Assembly (NCBI GenBank): GCA_947039985.1
Contig: CAMRAP010000021.1
Span: 1 to 13,602, forward strand
DNA length: 13,602 nucleotides
Source: an uncultured Odoribacter sp.
GTDB taxonomy: Bacteria > Bacteroidota > Bacteroidia > Bacteroidales > Marinifilaceae
Reading direction: 5' to 3'
A program made the translations under genes and the position numbers. The notes beneath the pieces were generated by a model. That model worked only from the letters and a program-made list of their open reading frames with translations. It did no database searches and was not told where the DNA came from. Numbering within the stretch: the stretch's first letter is position 1; every line of letters begins with the position of its first letter. Positions 1 to 7,006 of this stretch are shown piece after piece.

Positions 1-287
1 TCTTTGATGATTGCCAACAATTTATCTTCTATTGGTAAATCATCAAGAGCACCTTCTATACCTATTGAATGAGCAAATATATCACCTTGCCCTAATACAA
101 GCCATTCGCAAGATATTCCGAGATTACTTGCAATTTTCTCCAACACATTCGCATTGGGAATCGTTCCTGTTAAATAACTACGTACCCCAGACTCGCTAAC
201 ACCTATATTCCTAGCAAACTCCGATTTATTACCATTAAACAATTCGTTTACTATCCTTTCTATTCTTAGATAAATTGTATTAGACAT
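1..287 (-). CDS. XRE-family helix-turn-helix regulator, C-terminus cut by window edge
   Basis: Reading the minus strand from an ATG at 287-285 gives 95 uninterrupted codons that run off the left edge, beginning MSNTIYLRIERIVNELF. Residues about 21-41 (KSEFARNIGVSESGVRSYLTG) form a typical XRE/Cro-CI helix-turn-helix, and residues 56-70 (LGISCEWLVLGQGDI) match the 'W-L-x-x-G-x-G' end of such phage-repressor-like domains. The family binds short DNA dyads and usually represses its own and a neighbouring promoter. The gene diverges from the injection-system operon, and CGCG inverted repeats lie in the 156-bp gap between them. I infer that it controls the operon, itself, or both. The missing C-terminus means that any oligomerisation or sensor domain cannot be judged. 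Confidence 0.88.
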   Translation of the reverse strand, partial: MSNTIYLRIERIVNELFNGNKSEFARNIGVSESGVRSYLTGTIPNANVLEKIASNLGISCEWLVLGQGDIFAHSIGIEGALDDLPIEDKLLAIIK

Positions 288-305
288 AATTATAAATTAA
301 ACCAA

Positions 306-342
306 TTCGCGTTTTTACGCGAAAATGTTTGCGTTTTCGCGT
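306..342. promoter_or_regulatory. Clustered CGCG inverted repeats, candidate operator of the divergent XRE regulator
   Basis: TTCGCGT at 306-312 and ACGCGAA at 317-323 form a perfect 7-bp dyad with a 4-bp spacer. ACGCGAAAA at 317-325 pairs again, perfectly over 9 bp, with TTTTCGCGT at 334-342. A one-mismatch copy, TTTGCGT, sits at 328-334. The half-sites at 306, 317 and 328 are spaced 11 bp apart, about one helical turn. CGCG is rare in the surrounding AT-rich DNA. Position in the divergent gap next to an HTH gene suggests a repressor operator; binding by that protein is inferred, not shown. Confidence 0.6.
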
Positions 343-358
343 ATTAATGCGATATTTG
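328..358 (+). promoter_or_regulatory. Candidate Bacteroides-type promoter for the injection-system operon
   Basis: TTTG at 328-331 is followed after 19 bp by GATATTTG at 351-358, a 7-of-8 match to the Bacteroides -7 element TAnnTTTG; the accepted spacing is about 19-21 bp. Transcription would start near 365, giving a leader of about 80 nt before the first ATG at 444. The -33 box lies inside the CGCG repeat cluster, so a bound repressor would block it. This is a consensus match only. Confidence 0.45.
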
Positions 359-416
359 TAAGCCTATATAGCACATCACCATTTCAAAGATACTGAAAAT
401 TATTTATATAGGCTTA
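359..416. repeat. Perfect 12-bp inverted repeat flanking a 34-bp core
   Basis: TAAGCCTATATA at 359-370 is the exact reverse complement of TATATAGGCTTA at 405-416, separated by 34 bp. A second short pairing overlaps it: TAGCAC 369-374 with GTGCTA 421-426. The repeat lies between the candidate promoter and the first gene. It could be a DNA-binding dyad or a leader-RNA hairpin. If transcription starts near 365, only about half of the left arm would be in the RNA. Confidence 0.6.
385..392 (-). promoter_or_regulatory. Perfect minus-strand -7 box, possible promoter of the XRE gene
   Basis: The plus strand reads CAAAGATA, so the minus strand carries TATCTTTG, an exact match to TAnnTTTG. It points towards the XRE gene and would give a leader of about 90 nt that crosses the CGCG repeats. 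No good TTTG -33 box is found 19-21 bp upstream, so the call is weak. Confidence 0.3.
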
Positions 417-443
417 AGTGGTGCTAATAATTAAAGTGAAGCT

Positions 444-974
444 ATGATAAAAAATATTCTAATATATTATGCTGAACGATTGGATGAATTTCTAAGAGAA
501 AGGTTTCCTCAACCAGAAGGAATCGTAGAAATTGCATTTATTGACGCTAGCTCTGAGACTAAAAAAAATAAATTACTGATATCCCTTGTAGGCATTGAAC
601 GAGAAAGTGCTATCGGCATTTCCTCCACTCGCAATAATCGTTCAAGCATTGGTACAGAAGGTGTTCCATTGCTAAATATGAATTTAAATCTTATTTTGGC
701 TGCTGTGTATGATGAAAAAAGATACATAGAATCTCTATCTGTATTGTCAGAGACATTACTATTTGTGCAGGCAACTCCAAGCTTTGTACATAATAGAACA
801 AGCTATACGCTTGAGATTGTATCCCCATCATCACAAGAATTAAATAATACTTGGACAAGCCTTGGAGGGCAATACTACCCCTCCATATTATGCAAACTGA
901 AAGGACTTGTATTTGATGCTAGGGAGATTCGACAAACAAATAAGGAACTTGCTAACCCAATAATAGATATGTAA
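444..974 (+). CDS. Pvc16/DUF4255-type tail-terminator (cap) protein of an eCIS
   Basis: This 176-residue protein resembles the Pvc16 N-terminal domain (DUF4255) found in Afp16/Pvc16, which sits at the baseplate-distal end of the particle and terminates tube and sheath. Supporting features are the stretch LNMNLNLILAAVYDEKRYIE at 77-96 followed by 'LSETLLFVQATPSF' at 101-114, then a beta-rich segment, and the family-typical W-x-x-LGG-x-Y-x-PS at 137-147. It is much shorter than Afp16 (roughly 290 residues from memory), so it appears to be the core domain alone. It is the first gene of the rightward operon, 10 bp before the next gene. In Afp/PVC clusters this gene is at the far end, so its leading position is a rearranged order. 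No signal peptide is visible, which fits cytoplasmic assembly. Confidence 0.85.
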   Translation: MIKNILIYYAERLDEFLRERFPQPEGIVEIAFIDASSETKKNKLLISLVGIERESAIGISSTRNNRSSIGTEGVPLLNMNLNLILAAVYDEKRYIESLSVLSETLLFVQATPSFVHNRTSYTLEIVSPSSQELNNTWTSLGGQYYPSILCKLKGLVFDAREIRQTNKELANPIIDM

Positions 975-984
975 TTAAAATATC

Positions 985-1770
985 ATGACTGACTATAGAT
1001 CTATATTTACGATTCGCTTAGAGCATGACTATTATATGCACAATATTTGTCGTGCCATACAGTTAGGCATCACCACTGAGGGTATTTTACTCATGAAACG
1101 TAGGAATCTTATGTTTAAGCAAATAAGAGAAAATGAATGGGCTATTGTTGGGGATTGTGCCGGTGCCGGTGTATTTGACGAATTTGATATACTGAAATTA
1201 GAGATGGTATTATTAGAGCCAAAGTTTGTCTATTTTACAGATTGGAAGAATTATCAAACTAGATATACCTATCATTTGAATATGCCTTGTAAAAAAAACA
1301 TTGTAGAGGCAAGCAAGGCGATGCACTGTACAACTATAAAACGAAAAGGAAACAATCTATGTTCTATTGATATTCAGTTATCAAACCAAATGTTTGAAAA
1401 GGCTAAAATAGGAGAAACAGAAAACAACACACTAGCTTTTCGCACGCCGAAAGTACGTTGGGAATATTTACTTACATCTCGCAATGGAGAATCAACTAGA
1501 AACTTAAAGATAGAAGACGGAAACAATCAGATTGCATTCAGCCAAATTAAAAAGGTTGAAATGGAGCTTTTTTCACATCCCGTTTTTAGTACTACCACAA
1601 AATCATCTATCCCTATGAAAGAACATTATGAACTTCTATTCAGCTTAGTAGAAATTGTTCGTAAAGAACCTATGATGAAACGAGTGCTGATAAAACAGTT
1701 ACAATATCCAGTGCTTGGAGCATTTATTTCAGAGCGCTCAGATATTATCCGACAAATTGTTTACTATTAA
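985..1770 (+). CDS. Uncharacterised eCIS-associated protein, 261 aa
   Basis: I do not recognise a named family. The N-terminus (YRSIFTIRLEHDYYMHNICR, residues 4-23) resembles from memory a protein seen beside sheath genes in Bacteroidetes eCIS clusters, with a start like 'F-x-L-x-L-x-H-x-Y-F...CR' followed by beta-strands and a 'G-I-L-L-M-K-R-R-N-L-M-F' segment (33-44). The first 100 residues look beta-rich, and the C-terminal third (about 205-261) looks helical. There is no signal peptide or membrane segment. It lies 10 bp after the Pvc16-like gene and about 50 bp before the sheath gene. A structural job at the distal cap, such as an adaptor between cap and sheath or tube, is the simplest inference from position, but is unproven. 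The 52-bp gap that follows shows no convincing promoter. Confidence 0.7.
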   Translation: MTDYRSIFTIRLEHDYYMHNICRAIQLGITTEGILLMKRRNLMFKQIRENEWAIVGDCAGAGVFDEFDILKLEMVLLEPKFVYFTDWKNYQTRYTYHLNMPCKKNIVEASKAMHCTTIKRKGNNLCSIDIQLSNQMFEKAKIGETENNTLAFRTPKVRWEYLLTSRNGESTRNLKIEDGNNQIAFSQIKKVEMELFSHPVFSTTTKSSIPMKEHYELLFSLVEIVRKEPMMKRVLIKQLQYPVLGAFISERSDIIRQIVYY

Positions 1771-1822
1771 TTATAAAACAAATCATCCTATATCTATTGT
1801 ATCACTTAAAACTTAAAATGAG

Positions 1823-3376
1823 ATGGCAGTTATGAAAACCCCTGGCGTTTATATCGTAGAGAAAAGCGCATTTCCGAATTCAGTAGTGGAGGTTGCAACA
1901 GCAGTCCCTGCATTTATTGGCTACACAAAGAAGGCATTGAATGGAACAGAATCATTAACAAATAAACCCAGAAAGATTTCTTCTATGGGAGAATATCAAT
2001 CATTTTTTGGGGGAGCACCCATACCAACATTCACGATTGATATAGCTAAAGAGGGTGCTTCAACAGAGAAGACCCTGACAGTGCTTACCCCTAATTGTGG
2101 TTCATTCAGTATTTTAGTAAATAATGAGTATACACTCTATTCCAATCTTAGACTGTTCTTTGCTAATGGTGGCGGTCCATGTTATATCGTATCTGTGGGT
2201 GATTTTAAAAGCGAACCCAAAGCGAATGCAATCATTGATGCTTTTGAAATATTGAAAAAAGAGATGGAGCCAACAATGATCGTCGTTCCTGAAGCCATAA
2301 ATCTTCCCGAAGAAGATTGTATAAAAATTCAGCAAGCGATGTTGAAACATTGTGGATTAGACATGAGAAATCGCTTTGCGATTCTGGATGTATTTATGAA
2401 TAAATACCCTGAAGAAGGAAAAGTGGTTGATTATATCACTCCTTTTAGAATAAATATTGGCGCAAATCAACTTGATTTCGGTGCTGCTTATTATCCATGG
2501 CTAGCAACATCTGTTATATCTGATAGTGAAATTACAGAAGAGAATATTATATGGAGTAGCATGGATAAGGTTATTGAACTTCTCAATGCTGGTGATGACC
2601 GAAGTAAAGCCCTTTCCACATATATATCAAGCAACATTAGTCCTACAAAAATAACAAGTATAGATGATGCTGGCGTAGCTGTTACAGAAGAGAAAGAGGA
2701 GAAAGATAAGATTCAAGATAAAATTGACCTTCATTGTGCTTTACTGCAAAATTGGGGTGCTTATCAACTAATTCTTAAAGCGATTAAAGAAAATCTTAAT
2801 CTATTGCCTCCTTCGGCAGCAATGGCAGGTCTGTATACACTGGTTGATAATACTCGTGGTGTATGGAAAGCTCCAGCAAACATCTCTGTCAACAATGTCA
2901 TCAAGCCTACTCTAAACATTACCAATGCAGAACAAGAGGATTTAAATGTTCCTTTAACTGGTAAAGCTGTCAATGCTATACGCAGTTTTATCGGCGAAGG
3001 AGTTAAGGTTTGGGGAGCAAGGACGCTAGACGGGAACTCTTTGGATTGGAGATATATCAATGTACGCCGTACAATGATTTATTTAGAGGAATCAGTAAAG
3101 AATGCTGCTCGTGCATATGTTTTTGAGCCGAACGAAGCAAATACATGGTTGAATATGAAATGTATGATTGATAATTTCCTGAGAAGTGTTTGGAAACGTG
3201 GAGGTTTAGCAGGTACAACACCAGAGGATGCTTATAGCGTACATGTTGGATTGGGAGACACCATGACGGGCGTAGATATACTAGAGGGTATTATGCGTAT
3301 TACTGTTCTAGTGGCAATCTCTCGTCCTGCTGAATTTATTGAAATCACATTCCAACAGCAGATGCAGAAAAGCTAA
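1823..3376 (+). CDS. Contractile tail sheath protein
   Basis: This 517-residue protein polymerises around the inner tube and contracts to drive it through a target membrane. The N-terminus KTPGVYIVEKSAFPNSV (5-21) followed by TAVPAFIGYT is the classic phage/Afp sheath start. The C-terminal domain (about 380-517) carries VWGARTL near 396-402, then WRYINVRRTMIYLEESV and the SVWKRGGLAG...VHVGLGDTM region, ending in RPAEFIEITFQQQMQK, all typical of the sheath fold that interlocks subunits. A charged insert, EEKEEKDKIQDKID at about residues 289-302, lies in the middle, where surface domains vary between sheaths. M1 at 1823 is chosen as giving a normal sheath N-terminus; M4 at 1832 is an alternative. 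Afp has three sheath paralogues, but only one is seen here. Confidence 0.96.
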   Translation: MAVMKTPGVYIVEKSAFPNSVVEVATAVPAFIGYTKKALNGTESLTNKPRKISSMGEYQSFFGGAPIPTFTIDIAKEGASTEKTLTVLTPNCGSFSILVNNEYTLYSNLRLFFANGGGPCYIVSVGDFKSEPKANAIIDAFEILKKEMEPTMIVVPEAINLPEEDCIKIQQAMLKHCGLDMRNRFAILDVFMNKYPEEGKVVDYITPFRINIGANQLDFGAAYYPWLATSVISDSEITEENIIWSSMDKVIELLNAGDDRSKALSTYISSNISPTKITSIDDAGVAVTEEKEEKDKIQDKIDLHCALLQNWGAYQLILKAIKENLNLLPPSAAMAGLYTLVDNTRGVWKAPANISVNNVIKPTLNITNAEQEDLNVPLTGKAVNAIRSFIGEGVKVWGARTLDGNSLDWRYINVRRTMIYLEESVKNAARAYVFEPNEANTWLNMKCMIDNFLRSVWKRGGLAGTTPEDAYSVHVGLGDTMTGVDILEGIMRITVLVAISRPAEFIEITFQQQMQKS

Positions 3377-3408
3377 AAAAACATTATTAACAATTTAAAT
3401 ATAAGATT

Positions 3409-3870
3409 ATGGCAGGTGAAGCACAAGTAACGGACAGTACTCAATTATGGCCACTACCGGCATTCTATTTCAAAGTGAGTATAGAAGATGTAGGCGATTT
3501 ATCGTTCAAAGAGATTTCAGGATTGGATATGGAATTCGATGTCATCGAATATCGTGCAGGTGACAGTAAAGAATTTACAAAACTTAAAATGCCCGGTTTA
3601 AGGAAACATGGGGACATCACCTTGAAAAAAGGGATCTTTCAGAATGACAAAAAACTGTGGGATTGGATTGGACAAATTAAATTAAACACGATTAAACGTG
3701 TTGGTGTAACAATAAGCCTGCTTGACCAAGAAGGAGCTCCTGCACAGACCTGGAAACTAATCAATGCTTGGCCAAAGAAGATAACCGTAGAGGGCTTCAA
3801 AGCAGATACGGGCACAGAAGCAGCTATGGAGACCTTGATTTTTGTTCATGAAGGCATTACTATAGAGTAA
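3409..3870 (+). CDS. Inner tube protein 1 (T4 gp19/Afp1-like)
   Basis: This 153-residue protein belongs to the phage tail-tube/Hcp-like family, whose hexamers stack into the rigid needle inside the sheath. Family marks are WPLPAFYFKVSIEDVGDLSF at 14-33, the 'F-x-E-I-S-G-L-D-M-E' strand at 34-43, the YRAGDSKEFTKLKMPGLRKH region, then 'ITLKKG', and the C-terminal NAWPKKITVEGFKADTGTEA with 'METLIFVHEGI'. The length is normal for a tube subunit. It follows the sheath by 32 bp of AT-rich DNA without a clear Shine-Dalgarno, as is usual in Bacteroidota. It is the better conserved of the two tube paralogues and is probably the main shaft subunit. Confidence 0.95.
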   Translation: MAGEAQVTDSTQLWPLPAFYFKVSIEDVGDLSFKEISGLDMEFDVIEYRAGDSKEFTKLKMPGLRKHGDITLKKGIFQNDKKLWDWIGQIKLNTIKRVGVTISLLDQEGAPAQTWKLINAWPKKITVEGFKADTGTEAAMETLIFVHEGITIE

Positions 3871-3873
3871 ATC

Positions 3874-3878
3874 AGGAG
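3874..3878 (+). promoter_or_regulatory. Shine-Dalgarno AGGAG of the second tube gene
   Basis: AGGAG lies 9 bases before the ATG at 3888. Most other starts in this operon have no such site, and Bacteroidota generally rely little on it, so it may set a different translation rate for this subunit. Confidence 0.5.
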
Positions 3879-3887
3879 CAACTAAGT

Positions 3888-4328
3888 ATGCCTAAAAAAC
3901 AGACATCATCTAATAACATCACATGGACTCCAGTTGTAGCATTTTACTTTCGAGTCAGTTTTCTCGGTGGAGTCCAATGTAATGTTTCTTTTTCTGAAAT
4001 AAATGGACTTGATATTGAAATGGTATTTGATGAACAAGGATATCCGACAAAAACAAAGCATCCGGACCTAGTCTTAACAAGAGCTATGAATGCAACACCA
4101 GATGATTTGTCAAAATGGATAAAACAATGCACTGATTTTGATGGTTTCATCAAGACCTGCAATATTACAATATGCCTAGTCGATGAAAAGGGAGCCGTCG
4201 TTGCAGTTTGGCATTGCACCAATGCTTATCCTAAAAAGATGAGCGTAAGTCCGTTTAAAGCAGATGACAGCAAATTAGTTATAGAGACACTAACATTGGT
4301 TTATGACCATTTAGAAAGAAAAAAATAA
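3888..4328 (+). CDS. Inner tube protein 2 (Afp5-like paralogue)
   Basis: This 146-residue protein is a diverged paralogue of the preceding tube protein. It shares the 'VVAFYFRVSF' opening (16-25), the F-S-E-I-N-G-L-D-I-E strand (35-44), a central segment ending NITICLVDEKGA, and the closing pattern NAYPKKMSVSPFKADDSKL with 'IETLTLVYDHL'. The loop that in tube 1 carries YRAGDSKEFTKLKMPGLRKH is altered (EQGYPTKTKHPDLVLTRAM). In Afp/PVC particles the paralogue encoded next to the Afp6/Afp7 genes forms the first tube ring above the spike hub, and by position I assign that role here. Its stop codon overlaps the next start (TAATG). Confidence 0.93.
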   Translation: MPKKQTSSNNITWTPVVAFYFRVSFLGGVQCNVSFSEINGLDIEMVFDEQGYPTKTKHPDLVLTRAMNATPDDLSKWIKQCTDFDGFIKTCNITICLVDEKGAVVAVWHCTNAYPKKMSVSPFKADDSKLVIETLTLVYDHLERKK

Positions 4329-4495
4329 TGGCAATTGTAATAAAAGAGATAGAAGTAAAGACTACTGTGGAAAAGAAGATTATTACAGAGTATGATATTT
4401 CAAGTCGTGTTTATGCTAAAATAGTAAATGATGTTGTTTTAAAGTTGTCACAAAATAAACCCAAACAGTTGAATGTCAGAAAACGTGAACGATAA
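4328..4495 (+). CDS. Small DUF5908/Afp6-like eCIS protein, 55 aa
   Basis: The ATG at 4328-4330 overlaps the stop of the tube gene by one base, and 55 codons run to a TAA at 4493-4495. The product starts MAIVIKEIEVKTTVEKK, matching the short DUF5908 proteins ('M-x-I-x-I-K/R-E-L-x-I-K-x-x-V') that lie between the second tube and the LysM gene in Bacteroidetes eCIS clusters, the place of afp6. The middle looks helical, and the tail is strongly basic (NKPKQLNVRKRER). The family's role in the particle is not established to my knowledge. The overlap suggests translational coupling with the tube subunit. Being so short, it is easily missed by gene callers. Confidence 0.82.
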   Translation: MAIVIKEIEVKTTVEKKIITEYDISSRVYAKIVNDVVLKLSQNKPKQLNVRKRER

Positions 4496-4511
4496 TATAC
4501 GCAAATGATGT

Positions 4512-5186
4512 ATGAGAAAATCAAAGGAAAAGGTTAAGATATTATCATATACCGATGAAAAATTTACCGCTGAATATTTAGGTGAACTTTCGTTGGCAAT
4601 CAATCCATCTAGTTTCGCCTTAAAGAAGGAAATTAAATATAATGAAGATAAAGAGGCTGGAGGCTCAAACAGTGCTAATAGTTTTAATTCTTATGGTCCC
4701 GAAGCAATGAGTTTTGACTTTATTGTTGATTGTACAGGAGTTGTAGAGGGAACTTTGGAGAGTGATAAAGTATCTGATATTATTTCCAATATAGAGGCTC
4801 ATCTTTATGGATATAGTAGCGAAGCTCATCGTCCTCCCTATGTAAAGCTTGCTTACGGAGAGATACTGTTTAAGGGGCAGTTACAGAATATGGATGTTGA
4901 TTATCAACTGTTCAATAGCCAAGGAATTCCTTTTCGAGCAAAGGTCTCTCTCTCTTTTTCTGGTTACTGTGAGAAAAATGAACAGAATAAAAAAAATGGA
5001 AAGCTATCGCCCGATATGTCAAGAGTGATCGTACTTAAAGAGGGTGATACTTTAGCTGCTCTTTGCCAACAGATATATGATAATTCACTACTAGTTGGGG
5101 AGCTTGCTCGATTCAATTCACTAAATGGTTTCAGAGATATTCCAGCAGGAACGAAACTATTATTTCCACATTTAAGAAAAGGATAA
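4512..5186 (+). CDS. LysM-containing tube/baseplate connector (Afp7-like)
   Basis: This 224-residue protein has an N-terminal eCIS tube-like domain (about 5-155) and a C-terminal LysM domain (about 172-219: VIVLKEGDTLAALCQQIYDN ... LARFNSLNGFRDIPAGTKLLFP). This arrangement matches Afp7/Pvc7, related in part to T4 gp53. Those proteins sit around the spike hub and tie the tube and sheath base to the baseplate; the LysM here is thought to be a structural interaction module rather than a free peptidoglycan binder. The order second tube, DUF5908, LysM, VgrG-like spike is the standard eCIS order. Two other ATGs at 4505 and 4508 are in other frames, so 4512 is taken as the start. Confidence 0.9.
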   Translation: MRKSKEKVKILSYTDEKFTAEYLGELSLAINPSSFALKKEIKYNEDKEAGGSNSANSFNSYGPEAMSFDFIVDCTGVVEGTLESDKVSDIISNIEAHLYGYSSEAHRPPYVKLAYGEILFKGQLQNMDVDYQLFNSQGIPFRAKVSLSFSGYCEKNEQNKKNGKLSPDMSRVIVLKEGDTLAALCQQIYDNSLLVGELARFNSLNGFRDIPAGTKLLFPHLRKG

Positions 5187-5189
5187 GTT

Positions 5190-6986
5190 ATGGCAGATTC
5201 CCCCTCAAAAGAAATCGGAGTACTTGCATATAGCGTATATTGCGATGGTAAAAAATTGACAGATAATTATCAACTAACTGATGCCTTTGTCCATTTAAGC
5301 CTTAATCGCATAGGAAAAGCTACCCTGAAATTTAATGCAGGCAACATGGATAAGCAGACTTTTGAAGAAACAGATAGTAGTAGTTTTAAGCCTGGCACTA
5401 GCATTCGTTTGGATATTGGAAATATAAAGGCTGAGAAGACTCTCTTTGAAGGATTCATTATTGATGTGCGCATATCTATTGAAAAGGGATTGCATTCTCA
5501 TATGGTTGTGGAGTGTAGAGACTGTGCATATCCTGCAACACAAGGCCGAAAGAATGCCATCTTTGAAAAGGAAAAAGATGGTGATATCATAAAGAAAGTA
5601 TTGACTCCTTATGGAACGGTAACAGCGGATAGTACAGCTTACGAATACCCTACTTTAGTGCAATACTACTGTACTGATTGGGACTTTGCCCTATCTCGTG
5701 CAGATGTAAACGGTTTATTTATATCAGTTATCGGAAAGAAGATTACGGTGGCAAAGCCTAAAGTCAGTGCCTCTGCCGTATTAACTGTTACCTATGGAAT
5801 AGATTTAATTAGTTTTGATGGTGGACTTTCAACAAGTGATCAATTTTCAGATTACGAAGCTATATCTTGGAGTTCTTCTACTCAAAAAATGGTAAAAGCG
5901 AGTGCCACAGCTCCAACAATAAATAAACAGGGTGATTTGGAACCCAAATCTTTTGCTCTTGGAGAGAAGCAATTGCTACAAAGTGATGCACCAACAGATG
6001 AAGGCTCTTTAAAACAATGGGCTGATAGTATGGCACTTAAAGCTGCTCTTTCCCGTTATCAAGGAAAGTTCAGTTTTTATGGCTCTGCTAGTGCAGTTCC
6101 TGGATGTATTATTGAACTAAAAGGCATGGGCGAACGATTTAGTGGAGATGTGTTTGTTGGTTCAGTCACTCATACGATTGAAAATAATGAGTGGATTACA
6201 GAGGTTGGAATGGGAGTTTCAGCCGAAAATATAACTTCAGAACCAGATGTCGTATCTCCACCAGCAGCAGGATTTCTGCCAGGTGTAGAGGGATTACACA
6301 TGGGTGTCGTGAAGCAACTGAATGAGGATCCTCTTACAGAAGATCGAATTTTGGTAGAATTCCCATGGCTGAATGGAGAGAAAAAAGAGTTGTGGGCGCG
6401 TTTATCTACTCCTTATGCTACTAAAGGATCTGGATTTTTCTTCTTACCAGAGGTAAAAGATGAGGTGATTGTTGGATTTTTCAATAATGATCCCCGTCAT
6501 CCAGTAGTACTAGGTTCTATGCACAGTAGCAAGCAGACTTCCCCACTTCCCTACACTGCTGAAAATCAAAAAAAAACAATTGTCACTCGTGAAAAAATGA
6601 AGATAGAATTTGATGAGGAGAAAAAGATAATTACCATTCTTACACCAGGTGAAAATCAGATTGAGATTAACGATGAAAAAAAATCAATTGAGCTATCCGA
6701 TCAAAATAAAAATAAAATAACGATGGATAGCAATGGTATCACCCTCACTTCAGATAAAGATATTATACTGAAAGCCAAAGGCGATATCACATTAGATGCT
6801 ACATCCAATGTGAAAATTGGAGCTAAAACCAAAGTAACGATTGAAGCTAAAACCGACATTGAAATGAATGGAGCAAATGTAAAGGCAACAGCGAAAGTTG
6901 GATTTACAGCAAAAGGAAATGCAACAGCAGAGATTTCTGCCTCTGGTCAGACGGTGGTCAAAGGTGGAATAGTAATGATTAATTAA
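5190..6986 (+). CDS. VgrG-like central spike protein (Afp8-like)
   Basis: This 598-residue protein is the trimeric spike and hub that caps the tube and pierces the target. Residues 1 to about 355 are the gp27-like hub. About 365-450 form the gp5-type OB fold, containing VKQLNEDPLTEDRILVEFPW, 'WARLSTPYATKGSGFFFLPE', and the motif DEVIVGFFNNDPRHPVVLGS, a hallmark of VgrG proteins. About 470-598 are a repetitive stretch of alternating hydrophobic and charged residues (for example ITLTSDKDIILKAKGDITLD) that would wind into the triple beta-helix needle. No extra enzymatic C-terminal domain is present, so this is a plain, not an effector-fused, spike. It starts 3 bp after the LysM gene and is followed 20 bp later by its PAAR tip. 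Confidence 0.95.
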   Translation: MADSPSKEIGVLAYSVYCDGKKLTDNYQLTDAFVHLSLNRIGKATLKFNAGNMDKQTFEETDSSSFKPGTSIRLDIGNIKAEKTLFEGFIIDVRISIEKGLHSHMVVECRDCAYPATQGRKNAIFEKEKDGDIIKKVLTPYGTVTADSTAYEYPTLVQYYCTDWDFALSRADVNGLFISVIGKKITVAKPKVSASAVLTVTYGIDLISFDGGLSTSDQFSDYEAISWSSSTQKMVKASATAPTINKQGDLEPKSFALGEKQLLQSDAPTDEGSLKQWADSMALKAALSRYQGKFSFYGSASAVPGCIIELKGMGERFSGDVFVGSVTHTIENNEWITEVGMGVSAENITSEPDVVSPPAAGFLPGVEGLHMGVVKQLNEDPLTEDRILVEFPWLNGEKKELWARLSTPYATKGSGFFFLPEVKDEVIVGFFNNDPRHPVVLGSMHSSKQTSPLPYTAENQKKTIVTREKMKIEFDEEKKIITILTPGENQIEINDEKKSIELSDQNKNKITMDSNGITLTSDKDIILKAKGDITLDATSNVKIGAKTKVTIEAKTDIEMNGANVKATAKVGFTAKGNATAEISASGQTVVKGGIVMIN

Positions 6987-6991
6987 TAACG

Positions 6992-6998
6992 AAAGGAG
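6992..6998 (+). promoter_or_regulatory. Strong Shine-Dalgarno AAAGGAG of the PAAR gene
   Basis: AAAGGAG lies 8 bases before the PAAR ATG at 7007, the strongest ribosome-binding match in the operon. It is unusual because the PAAR tip should be needed in only one copy per particle, and Bacteroidota seldom use such sites. Confidence 0.55.
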
Positions 6999-7006
6999 AA
7001 CACATT

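Noticed and set aside
11..199. Plus-strand open frame of 62 codons
   Set aside because: It lies entirely opposite the XRE regulator, whose minus-strand frame has a clear HTH motif; the plus-strand product resembles nothing.
359..416. Invertible promoter (phase switch)
   Set aside because: The arms are 12 bp and only 34 bp apart, much too close for a typical recombinase-mediated inversion, and no recombinase gene is in the window. Kept only as a low-probability reading.
1771..1822. Separate promoter for the sheath gene
   Set aside because: No acceptable TTTG / TAnnTTTG pair at 19-21 bp spacing is found in this 52-bp gap; read-through from the upstream genes is simpler.
2114..2350. Minus-strand open frames inside the sheath, tube, spike and wedge genes
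   Set aside because: These are antisense shadows of well-identified genes, with no family resemblance or plausible start context.
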